Shown here: positions 50,714 to 59,188 of the stretch, piece by piece
Layout: every line of letters begins with the position of its first letter
How positions within the stretch are numbered: position 1 is the first letter of the stretch
Source of the DNA: JBMYRH01 sp049602155
GTDB lineage: Bacteria > Myxococcota_A > UBA9042 > PHBI01 > JBMYRH01
Direction: 5' to 3'
DNA length: 64,000 bases
Assembly: GCA_049602155.1 (NCBI GenBank)
Contig: JBMYRH010000016.1
Coordinates: 1-64,000 of the forward strand
The notes under the pieces: generated by a model
What the model was told of the DNA's origin: nothing
Seen by the model: only the letters and a program-made list of their open reading frames with translations
Database searches by the model: none
Translations under genes and position numbers: made by a program

Positions 50714-52570
50714 TTACGGTGTCGCACCTGGGAAGATGACAGGTCCACCGACCACTGCAGCGATTGGGGTCACCGTGGCGTCGGGCCAGCCGTGCCAGGT
50801 GATCTCGGCGACCTCCCAGAGATCCAGCGCGTTCAGAGTGACGGGTTGGGACTCGAAGATCTTATCCCCCAAGAGGTAGACCCTGACCGTGGCGACGCTG
50901 GGGCCCATGCCGTGGTCCTGCCACGAATGGACCGCGATGCGATAGGTGACATCGATCTCGGGCAGGTCGAGGGTGATGGCCTCGGGCCCCGCCCCGTCGA
51001 TGTCCTCGATCGTCAGGTGCGGGTCGTCGTCTGTCGGTGGCTGAAAAGGGCCCCAGTCAGGGGAGGGGTTGAACCAGTAGCAGTCCCACACCGGATCGAA
51101 CCAGTGCTCGGGCTCATTGTCTCCGTCGAGATCGGGACCGCTCGCGTTGGGGTGCGCCACGTGGAGATCGAGGTCGGTGCCCACCGCGAGCCCTTGGTCC
51201 GTCGGGTCCTCATCACCCGGGGTGACCCATGTCAGCTCGACGTAGAGCGCCGTCGTTGGCGCGACTCGCACGACAGTCGAGGCCGGAACACAGGCTACAT
51301 TTCCAACGTCATCGATGACGGAGAGGTTGAACTGGTACTTCCCCGCCACCATTGCCGCGAAGGTCGGGGTCGCTGTCTCTGTGTTCGGGTTGAACCGCCC
51401 GGCGCTGCCTTGCGGCTCGAGCACGCTCCAGCTGTGACTGGCGATGGTCGAGACCGGTGCGTAGCTGTCTAGGCCACTGAGGTGGAGGACGGTCCCCGGC
51501 GCCACAGGCGTCTCCTCTGCGACGCTCACCACCGCCACGGGGCAATCCTCGACGACGACGAACCCAGTCAAGGTCATAGAGACCACGGCCTCGCCACCCT
51601 CCCAGTGGACCGTCGCCTCGAGGGTTCCGAGGGCGCCGACGCTCCCAGCCGTCGGTTCGTATCGGAGCGCGCTCTCGAAGACCGCCCCGGGCGCAAGCGA
51701 GGTCGGGGGTGTCTCCAGGAGCGTAAAGGCCCCGGCGTTGTCCCCCGAGATGCTGAGGCTGTCGATCGTGATGGGGAGCGTCCCGCAGTTGGTCAACGTG
51801 ACGGGCTTGGCGCTCTTCGTCCCATAGACGGTCGCTCCGAAGTCGAGGCTCGTGGCCGACCACTCGATGCAGCCGACTGGTGGGCCACCGCGCAGCGTGA
51901 TGGTGTGCCCATCGGGGGCGCTCGGATCATCGCTGATGAGGCGCAGCGTCGCCTGGCCCGCGCTCGCCTCAATCGGTGCATAGCGGAGCGTCATCTCTCG
52001 GTCCTCGCCCGGCTCAAGCCGCCAAGGCTCGATCAGCTCGACCACCACCTCGGTCCCCGATGTTGAGCGCCAGCCTTGGTCACCCTGGACGACCACGAAG
52101 GCGCCGTCCCCCGAGATCCCAAAGCGGCTGACCTCGACCGCCTCTTTGCCAATGGAACTCAGCGTCAATGTCCGCTCCTGCATGTCGCTTATCGCGACCA
52201 ACCCGAAGTCGACCAAGGGCGGAGAGAGCGCGAGGGCGGGGCCCGCAGGGGGAGGATCGAGCTGGCACCAGCCAGCGTAGCAGAAGGGGGTCAAGACGCT
52301 GCACGGTCCACATGAGCCCCCGCACCCATCGTCGCCACATTGACCGAGCTGGCAGTCAGGCTGGCACCCCCTCGAGGCGTCGCTCTCACCGACATCCTCT
52401 GGCGAGGGATGCGCGGCTGGATGTGCATCGGTCGGGGCGCCGATGACCCAAGGGTCGCTTGCGTCTGCCCCCGTCGTCTCTGCCCCTCCACAGCTCATCA
52501 CGATCAGGCAGAGCCCCGAGGCGATGAGGCCGAGGTGCAGGGCTGTTCGGGGGTGGTTTGAGGCGACCAT
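50714..52570 (-). CDS. HYDIN/choice-of-anchor-D-like lipoprotein
   Basis: A 618-aa protein. Signal HLGLIASGLCLIVMSC. A short Cys-knot segment C-G-D-D-G-C-G-G-S-C-G-P-C is followed by two Ig-like domains of the ASPM-SPD2-Hydin/choice-of-anchor type (V-D-F-G-L-V-A ... L-T-L-S-S-I-G, then L-D-F-G-A-T-V-Y-G). A PKD-like region and a C-terminal beta-rich segment follow (V-G-T-D-L-D-L-H-V, D-C-Y-W-F-N-P). The start ATG 52570 has a weak ribosome site. Exported, binding function inferred only. Confidence 0.8.
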   Translation of the reverse strand: MVASNHPRTALHLGLIASGLCLIVMSCGGAETTGADASDPWVIGAPTDAHPAAHPSPEDVGESDASRGCQPDCQLGQCGDDGCGGSCGPCSVLTPFCYAGWCQLDPPPAGPALALSPPLVDFGLVAISDMQERTLTLSSIGKEAVEVSRFGISGDGAFVVVQGDQGWRSTSGTEVVVELIEPWRLEPGEDREMTLRYAPIEASAGQATLRLISDDPSAPDGHTITLRGGPPVGCIEWSATSLDFGATVYGTKSAKPVTLTNCGTLPITIDSLSISGDNAGAFTLLETPPTSLAPGAVFESALRYEPTAGSVGALGTLEATVHWEGGEAVVSMTLTGFVVVEDCPVAVVSVAEETPVAPGTVLHLSGLDSYAPVSTIASHSWSVLEPQGSAGRFNPNTETATPTFAAMVAGKYQFNLSVIDDVGNVACVPASTVVRVAPTTALYVELTWVTPGDEDPTDQGLAVGTDLDLHVAHPNASGPDLDGDNEPEHWFDPVWDCYWFNPSPDWGPFQPPTDDDPHLTIEDIDGAGPEAITLDLPEIDVTYRIAVHSWQDHGMGPSVATVRVYLLGDKIFESQPVTLNALDLWEVAEITWHGWPDATVTPIAAVVGGPVIFPGATP

Positions 52571-52705
52571 GGCCCCAGGCTAGCGTATCTCTCATGATGA
52601 GGCCTATGGAGGAGCAGCTCATGAGGTGATTATTCCTTGCAGCCAATAGGCGCGGCGGGCTAGCACGCACCCCTCAGGACCCCTCCCGCTGTGCCCGGAG
52701 CGCTT

Positions 52706-54970
52706 ATGACCCCCCGCCTCCTCGTCTTACTTTGCTCGATGACCACTGTCGCTCTCCTGTCGCCCGGCTGTGAGAGCGGCGGAGCGACGGATGGCCCCGA
52801 GCAGTCTGCAGATCCTGGCAGCCCCGACGGACGTGAGGGTGCTGGCTCTGGAGTCGACGGCGAGCAGTCCGCCACTCAGGGTGAGGGCTCAGGTACCCAG
52901 ACCGCGACCCCAGGCGAGGTCGTCGCGGCCGGTGCGATCGGCGATCCCTGTGCAGGGAGTGGCGACTGCGACAGCGCGAATTGCCTCCCGGATGTGTTCC
53001 CGAGTGGGAGCCCCGGCTTCCCTGATGGATACTGCACGCAGGTGTGTGGCGACGGCTGCCCGGCTGACACAGGGTGCGTCGACCTGGGGGGCGGTGCCAC
53101 ATACTGCCTCGGGCTCTGTGACGCAGACGCTGATTGCCGGGCGGGGTACATCTGCGCGGACGGCGGGACGTGCTGGCCAGACTGCACGCGCTTTGCGTGC
53201 GGCCCCGGCGAGGCGTGTGGCCCTGATGGGCACTGCTTTGACCCGTCCGGCCCTATTATCGACCCGGGTACCGATCCTGAGCCCGACCCAGGCACCGACC
53301 CAGGCACCGACCCAGGCACCGACCCGGGTACCGATCCTGAGCCCGACCCAGGCACCGACCCAGGCGGTGAGGGCGGCATGGTCGGCACCCCGTGCCTCGC
53401 AGCGAGCGAGTGCAACGGTGGCGCCGCTGCTTACTGCTTTGAGGATCCGGGCTTCCCGGACGGCTACTGCACCATCGCAGATTGCCAGAACAACGGCTGT
53501 GACACGGTCAGTTCGTGCTTTCAGATCGACGAAGAGGGGACCACGGTCTGCCTCGCGACCTGTGACACCAACGCAGACTGCCGCGCAGGGTATGAGTGCG
53601 CTTCGGCTGGGGCCTGCATCCCAGCGAGCGACGACCCAGGCACGGACCCCGGGACCGACCCAGGTACCGGTCCCGGCACGGATCCAGGTACCGGTGACGG
53701 TGCGCCAGTCGGCGCCGCTTGCAGCGCGGATGGTCAATGCGTTGGTGGCACCAACGCCATGTGCTTCGACTTCCCTGGTGGCTACTGCACGATCTCCAGT
53801 TGCGCCACAGCAGGCTGCGAGGGCGACAGCACGTGCTTTAACTTCCAGGACGGCGCGAGCTATTGCCTCGACAACTGCACCTCGGATAGCGACTGCCGCT
53901 CGGGCTACATCTGTGACAGTGACGACACTTGCTGGCCAGGGTGCGCGTACTCTGGCTGCGACAGCGGCCTAGAGTGCCAGGACGATGGCTACTGTGCGGA
54001 GAAGGAGCCCTGCACCTCGGATGCCGACTGCACCAACGGTCTGGTCTGCACCAACGGAGACTGCACCTTAGATTGGGACTGGCAGCCGACCGGGACGCCG
54101 GCGAACTGCCCTGACAGCGCCTTGCCGCCCAAAGACTGCACTGGCAGCCTCACGTATTGCGGCGACTTGGTGCCCTTCGATCCGCGCACCACCATCGACT
54201 ATGACGACTACCCGATCAACGGAGAGACCTCCGCGAACCAGTACCGCAGCTGGCCGCGTCGGGACATGGCGTTGCTCGTCGACTATGCGACCTCGTACAC
54301 CACGTGCATGGGCAGTGAGTGGCCTGGGAACGGCGGCGCCCTTGGGCTCGGCGATATGAGCGAGGAGAACGGGACCATCCCGGGCACCTCCGTCGGACAG
54401 CCGGGTCACCCCCCGAACACCCACGAGAACGGCTATGACATGGACATCGCCTACTACCAGGTCAACACGGCGGACAATAAGCTCCGCTCCATCTGCGACC
54501 ACGTCAGCGGTGGCGCCGACCAGTACCATTGCATCTCAGAGCCATACCTCCTGGATGTCTGGCGCACAGCGACCGTCCTCGGCGCCATGCTCACCAGTGA
54601 CCGGGTCCGAGTCATCGGGCTAGACGGGAAGGTCGGCGCGCTGGTTGAGCAAGCGATGCAGGTCCTCTGCACAGGTGGCTTCTTGCCGAACAAGGCGTGC
54701 AACAACATGTACAAGTTGGCCTTCGAGGTCACCGATGAGGGGCTCGGTTGGTACTACTTCCATCACCACCACTTTCACATCAGCCTCAACGGGATCGCCG
54801 GGTCGAGCTCGAACAGCGTCCTTCAGACCACGTGTCTGACACCGGATTGCACGCCTGCAGTGCATGACTTAGGCGTCATGGAGGCGAAGAAGGTGCCGGG
54901 TCACACCCACGTGGTGAACCCGAAGGCCCCGCTCGAGAAGGTGCGCGTCTTGTACCTCGATCTCGACTGA
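52706..54970 (+). CDS. Cys-rich lipoprotein with C-terminal LAS-type (VanY/MepA-like) zinc peptidase domain
   Basis: A 754-aa protein from ATG 52706 behind GGAG at 52697-52700; lipobox L-L-S-P-G-C. Three Cys-rich modules (D-G-Y-C-T ... D-A-D-C-R-A-G-Y) are separated by D-P-G-T tandem linkers. The C-terminal domain, from about residue 480, has the zinc ligands His573 and Asp580 (H-x6-D, H-E-N-G-Y-D-M-D) and His691, with His689 as base (H-F-H), exactly the LAS metallopeptidase layout. Such enzymes cleave peptidoglycan cross-links. Attached to a long displayed stalk, it might act on the cell's own wall or on prey or competitors. Confidence 0.82.
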   Translation: MTPRLLVLLCSMTTVALLSPGCESGGATDGPEQSADPGSPDGREGAGSGVDGEQSATQGEGSGTQTATPGEVVAAGAIGDPCAGSGDCDSANCLPDVFPSGSPGFPDGYCTQVCGDGCPADTGCVDLGGGATYCLGLCDADADCRAGYICADGGTCWPDCTRFACGPGEACGPDGHCFDPSGPIIDPGTDPEPDPGTDPGTDPGTDPGTDPEPDPGTDPGGEGGMVGTPCLAASECNGGAAAYCFEDPGFPDGYCTIADCQNNGCDTVSSCFQIDEEGTTVCLATCDTNADCRAGYECASAGACIPASDDPGTDPGTDPGTGPGTDPGTGDGAPVGAACSADGQCVGGTNAMCFDFPGGYCTISSCATAGCEGDSTCFNFQDGASYCLDNCTSDSDCRSGYICDSDDTCWPGCAYSGCDSGLECQDDGYCAEKEPCTSDADCTNGLVCTNGDCTLDWDWQPTGTPANCPDSALPPKDCTGSLTYCGDLVPFDPRTTIDYDDYPINGETSANQYRSWPRRDMALLVDYATSYTTCMGSEWPGNGGALGLGDMSEENGTIPGTSVGQPGHPPNTHENGYDMDIAYYQVNTADNKLRSICDHVSGGADQYHCISEPYLLDVWRTATVLGAMLTSDRVRVIGLDGKVGALVEQAMQVLCTGGFLPNKACNNMYKLAFEVTDEGLGWYYFHHHHFHISLNGIAGSSSNSVLQTTCLTPDCTPAVHDLGVMEAKKVPGHTHVVNPKAPLEKVRVLYLDLD
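53261..53365. repeat. Tandem repeat encoding Asp-Pro-Gly-Thr linkers
   Basis: Copies of a 12-bp GACCCAGGCACC-type unit are arranged in a larger duplicated block (compare 53261-53290 with 53321-53350). They encode D-P-G-T and D-P-E-P steps. A second, shorter tract lies at about 53634-53695. Length is likely to vary between strains. Confidence 0.8.
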
Positions 54971-55032
54971 GTCAGGCAGGTCTGGTGCCCGGGGCCGAGT
55001 CTGCTAGAGTGGGCGCCCTCAAGGAGGTCTCC

Positions 55033-55518
55033 ATGGCCCTGTCAGATGACTTTAAAAACGCGATGAGCGCCTGGGCGTCCGGCGTGACCATCGTCACCAC
55101 CCGCGCCGATGGCCTCGCCCATGGCATCACCGCCTCGAGCTTCACCTCGGTGTCGCTCGATCCCCCGCTGGTCCTGGTCTGCGTCAACGACAAGAGCCCG
55201 CTTTGCGCCATGATTCAGACCTCGAAGCGCTTCGCAGTGAGCGTCCTAGAGCGTGGGCAAGAGGCCGCTTCGAATCACTTCGCGAGCCGCGGACGTGAAC
55301 CCAAGGCGGTCTTGGATGGCGTGCCGATGACGGCGACCTCAGACGACCTTCCGCTCGTTCAGGGTGCCCTCGGCACCTTGGCCTGTGACCTGCACGACAC
55401 GATGGTCCTCGGCGACCACTTGGTGGTCGTTGGTCGAGTGACTGAGGCGACCTCGGCCTCCGAGGGCAGCCCACTCATTTACTGGTCTCGGGCCTATCGC
55501 GGTGTGGATCCGTCGTGA
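55033..55518 (+). CDS. Flavin reductase domain protein
   Basis: A 161-aa FMN-binding split-barrel protein from ATG 55033, set by AAGGAGGT at 55021-55028. Motifs are W-A-S-G-V-T-I-V-T-T, G-I-T-A-S-S-F-T-S-V-S-L-D-P-P-L-V and a C-terminal Y-W-S-R-A-Y. The family reduces flavin with NAD(P)H, often as the reductase partner of a monooxygenase. No monooxygenase is adjacent. The stop overlaps the next gene by 4 bp (GTGA). Confidence 0.9.
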   Translation: MALSDDFKNAMSAWASGVTIVTTRADGLAHGITASSFTSVSLDPPLVLVCVNDKSPLCAMIQTSKRFAVSVLERGQEAASNHFASRGREPKAVLDGVPMTATSDDLPLVQGALGTLACDLHDTMVLGDHLVVVGRVTEATSASEGSPLIYWSRAYRGVDPS

Positions 55519-55958
55519 GCTTGGCCTCCTCGTCTCATCGCCTCCTCGAAGGTTACCCGGTCGCGGTCCAGGTGCCGCTCACATGGGGGCAGATGGACGC
55601 CTTTGCGCACGTGAATAACACCCAGTACTTCAGGTGGTTTGAGGACGTCCGGATGGCCTACTTTCAGGCCTGTGGCATCTTTGACTACATGGACGCGCAT
55701 CAGGTGGGCCCTATTTTGGCGCGGACCCAGTGTCGCTTTATGGCGCCGCTGACCTTCCCAGACACGGTGCACTTAGGGACGCGGATTGAGGACATGGGCG
55801 CGGACCGCTTCACCATGATCTACCGGGTCGTCAGTGAGGTGAGAGACTGTGTGGCCGCTGAGGGTGACGGTCGGATCGTGATGCTCGATTATGCGACCAA
55901 CCAGAAGGCGCCCATCCCCGACACGATTCGGCTCAGGATGAACGAACTCGGCGCCTAG
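55515..55958 (+). CDS. Hotdog-fold acyl-CoA thioesterase (4-hydroxybenzoyl-CoA thioesterase-like)
   Basis: A 147-aa protein from GTG 55515, coupled to the flavin reductase. The hotdog motif has W-G-Q-M-D-A-F-A-H-V-N-N-T-Q-Y-F-R, where the Asp and the H-V-N-N helix form the active site. Length is typical of YbgC/4HBT proteins. It hydrolyses acyl-CoA thioesters; the acyl group is unknown. Confidence 0.9.
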   Translation: MSLASSSHRLLEGYPVAVQVPLTWGQMDAFAHVNNTQYFRWFEDVRMAYFQACGIFDYMDAHQVGPILARTQCRFMAPLTFPDTVHLGTRIEDMGADRFTMIYRVVSEVRDCVAAEGDGRIVMLDYATNQKAPIPDTIRLRMNELGA

Positions 55959-56042
55959 GTCGCCCTCTCGTGGTCGACCAGTTGCCGCTCCTCCTGACCC
56001 CGTGCTACGACACAGTCTCCCTGCGGTGCACAGAGGTCTACG

Positions 56043-58991
56043 ATGGCCAGCAGCCTGAACGATTTCCTCGAAGACGAGCTCTCTTCAGAGCGCGTGGCAG
56101 AGGTCGTCGATTCAAAGGCCCTCGATCCCACAACCCTCGTTGAGAAGTACCTCTTTGATGGTCGTGTCTTTCTCCGCCGCAACGCCGCCGTCGCCCTAGG
56201 CAAGATGGGGCCGCTGGCCGTAGACAACCTCCACTGGGTCGTGGTCGCCACGAAGGACGCCGATCCACTCGTCAGAGCTCTGGTCACTGCGGCAGTCCCG
56301 ACCCTGGGCTTGACGCCTGAGCAGGCGTTTGATGCCTTGGCGAACCGCTTGGCAGATCGAGACGCGACAGTCTCGCAAGCGGCCCAGGCGGGCCTTGAGC
56401 AGCAGGTTCAGAGCGAGCCGGCTGCCCTCGCGCCGCTGCTCGTGGCACACCTGACCGACAGCCGGCCGATGGTGGCGGTGACATGCGAAGACCTGCTGCT
56501 CCGCATCGCTGACCAAGCTGCGCCGCTGCTCGTGGCCGCCTGCACGGGCGACGACCTTGGCCTGGCGACCGCCGCCCGTGTACCCCTTGAGCGCCTCGGG
56601 ATCGCAGCCCAGGGGGCCTTGATCGCGGGCCTACCCACTCGGATAGGTCGCTTTCGTGTTGTGGCGCTCCTCGACCTCTTACCCGCAGCCAGTGGCGCCG
56701 CTCGTAAGGCGCTCGAAGCCCACGCCGCCAACGAGGCCGAACCAGACCTCGCCCGCGCCGCCCGGCGCCTCCTAGAGAAGCCCCCGCCGGAGCCGCCACT
56801 CGGCCCCGCGATCTACCCCGCCGACGACTTCGGCGAGGTGCTTCAGACCGCCGAGCTCCTGGCAGGGTTTGCGGCCGCCAAACCCGATCGCGCGTCATTG
56901 CTCCGGGGTGCCGAGGGTTCCCATCCGATCCTCCGCGCCAACTCAGCGGCGCTCCTCGGCCACTTGGGCCCTGATGAGGCGACCCGTCGCGTGGTCGCGA
57001 CCTTGGTCAGAGACGCTGACGTTCAAGTGCGGGTGGCGGCGACCCGAGCCCTCGGTCCCCTTGGGGGGCCCGCCGGCCTCGTGATCGCCCTCAGCGACTC
57101 AGAGTTGGAGGTGCGAGAGGCCGCCTCTAAGGCCTTGGGGGCCTTGCCCCCCGAGACCATCGCCGCGCTCATCGTCGCCGCGTCGACCGCGCCCGCGCCG
57201 GTCCAGGAGGTCGTCTCATCGGCTATGGCGCAGCGCGGAAAGGACGCCGTCGCCGGGCTCGAGGAGGCCCTCGTTCATGCGCCCACCATCCCCTCTCGTG
57301 TCTTCGCTGGCGTCACCCTAGGAGGCCTCGCCTCCGCTCAAAAAGCCGCCGCCTCGGCGCTCGTGACGGGCCTCGCTGACGAGAGCGGCGACGTCCAAAG
57401 CGCGTGCGCGCTCAGCCTCGTATCGTTGGGGACATCGGCCTCGGACGCGGCTCGGACCGCGGTGCGCGCTGCCTTTGAGGCGACGACCCATGACGCGGTG
57501 CTGCGCGCGTGTAGCCGCGCCCTCGACGCCTTCGATGGGCGCGTCCCACCTCCGTTGACCCTGGAGCCTGCGGTCCTGCCAGTGCCTGAGTTCGACACGG
57601 CGCTCTTGGACAGCGCTGCGCTTGAATCGGCGGTAAAGGCGGCCGACGTCGCCGCCCTCGATGAGCTGCTGCTCGATGGGCGACCGATGGTGCGGATGAA
57701 CAGCTTGGGGCTGCTGGCGCTGCTAGGTGAGGCAGCCTCCGAGGCCATCGGTGGGGTCGTGCTCTGCTTGAAAGACGCCGATCCGGGTGTCCGCCTGAAG
57801 GCCGCAGGGGCCCTCGGTCAGCTGACCCTTGAGGCCGATGTCGCTGTCCCTGCGTTGGTCCACGGGCGGCCAGGGGCGTCCGAGTCGTTGCTCGCAGCCC
57901 TCGACGCCGCGGTCGGCGCCTATGGGGCGGCAGCGGTGCCGCCGTTGATCGCGCTGATCGGGTCCAACGCCACAGTCGACGAGGATGCCTTGGCGTGCCT
58001 AGCGACCCTTGGGGCTCCAGCAGCGAAGGCGCTCATCGCTCTGCTCAGCCATGACGCGCTGACCTTGCGGGTGGCTGGTGCGCGTGGCTTAGGGGGCTTT
58101 GGTCAACGCGCCGGGGCTGCTGCGCGCAAGGCGGTCGCGGCGGCCTTTGACGCCGCCGAGGCGCCCGAGCTCCTGCGCGCCTGCAGCGCTGCTCTGGATG
58201 CCATCGATGGGCGCGTGCCGCCGCCCTCGGTCGCCGAAGAGGGTGCGCTCCCGTTGGATGAGTTTGAGGAGAAGGTCTTAGACGACGCCGTGCTCAAGAA
58301 GGGGGCAGCCAAGATGGACGCTGCGCGCCTAGGTGAGCTGCTCTTTGATGGCCGGACGCCATGTCGGGCGAACGCTGCGCGGGCTCTGGGGCATGCCGGT
58401 CAAGGGGCAGAGGCCTTTGTGGGGGCGTTGACTGTGGCCCTGAAAGACAGTGAGCCGGTGGTGCGGGTTGCGTCCGCCGAAGCGCTAGGTCGCTTGAAGT
58501 CGGATGCGGGCGTCGTGGTCCCTGGGTTGGTGAACGCGGCGGGGAGTGATCGCAGCGATGACGTCCGTGAGGCGGCGTTGAGCGCGCTGGACGCGCTCGG
58601 GGGGGACGCGGTGACGCCGTGTATAGGGCTCCTCGAGGCTGAATCTGCGAGGGCCAAGGTCGTTGGCGTCATCGCATCGAGGTCGCCCAAGACCTACCTC
58701 AAGCCGCTCACCAAGGTGCTCGAGTCCTCTGAGTCGCCTCGCGCTCAAGAGAACGCAGCCTTGGCCTTGGGTCAGCTTGGGCCCGCTGGCGCCGCTGCCG
58801 AGAAGGCGCTCATGGCCGTGATTGCGTCGAGCGATGTGCCGCTCAAGTGCATCGCGATCCGCGCTGTCGGTGACGTGGCGAAGCCCACAGCGGCGCTTGT
58901 CGAGGCGCTCCAAACCTGCGCGCTCGCCGATGAACGCGAGTCGGTCGAGGGGGCTGTGCGTCAGGCGCTGCGGGCCTTGAAACGTCGTTGA
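56043..58991 (+). CDS. HEAT-repeat protein of four large modules
   Basis: A 982-aa, Ala/Leu-rich cytosolic protein made of HEAT repeats. Four modules can be followed, each opening with an F-x-x-x-L/V-D-x-x segment, then L-L-x-D-G-R-x-x-x-R-x-N-A-A-x-A-L-G-x-x-G (about residues 5, 265, 510 and 735). Each continues with A-L-K-D-x-D-P-x-V-R-style repeats. No catalytic motif. HEAT solenoids act as scaffolds for protein contacts. The modules arose by internal duplication. It follows the thioesterase by 84 bp on the same strand. Confidence 0.85.
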   Translation: MASSLNDFLEDELSSERVAEVVDSKALDPTTLVEKYLFDGRVFLRRNAAVALGKMGPLAVDNLHWVVVATKDADPLVRALVTAAVPTLGLTPEQAFDALANRLADRDATVSQAAQAGLEQQVQSEPAALAPLLVAHLTDSRPMVAVTCEDLLLRIADQAAPLLVAACTGDDLGLATAARVPLERLGIAAQGALIAGLPTRIGRFRVVALLDLLPAASGAARKALEAHAANEAEPDLARAARRLLEKPPPEPPLGPAIYPADDFGEVLQTAELLAGFAAAKPDRASLLRGAEGSHPILRANSAALLGHLGPDEATRRVVATLVRDADVQVRVAATRALGPLGGPAGLVIALSDSELEVREAASKALGALPPETIAALIVAASTAPAPVQEVVSSAMAQRGKDAVAGLEEALVHAPTIPSRVFAGVTLGGLASAQKAAASALVTGLADESGDVQSACALSLVSLGTSASDAARTAVRAAFEATTHDAVLRACSRALDAFDGRVPPPLTLEPAVLPVPEFDTALLDSAALESAVKAADVAALDELLLDGRPMVRMNSLGLLALLGEAASEAIGGVVLCLKDADPGVRLKAAGALGQLTLEADVAVPALVHGRPGASESLLAALDAAVGAYGAAAVPPLIALIGSNATVDEDALACLATLGAPAAKALIALLSHDALTLRVAGARGLGGFGQRAGAAARKAVAAAFDAAEAPELLRACSAALDAIDGRVPPPSVAEEGALPLDEFEEKVLDDAVLKKGAAKMDAARLGELLFDGRTPCRANAARALGHAGQGAEAFVGALTVALKDSEPVVRVASAEALGRLKSDAGVVVPGLVNAAGSDRSDDVREAALSALDALGGDAVTPCIGLLEAESARAKVVGVIASRSPKTYLKPLTKVLESSESPRAQENAALALGQLGPAGAAAEKALMAVIASSDVPLKCIAIRAVGDVAKPTAALVEALQTCALADERESVEGAVRQALRALKRR

Positions 58992-59188
58992 CGTAGAGGG
59001 CGCTTCACCGTCGGCTTCACCGCGCGCGATGCTGGCGTGAATCGATGCACTTCAGTAGTGTACGCAAGAGCCGTGGAGGCGGACGCCGCGTGGCCGAACC
59101 TGTCGGCGCCGAAGAGAGCGCAATTGTCGACGAGCGCGCTGCCCGTCCGTAAAGGACGATGTGCGCAACGTAACGTGAGGGGAGTGAG

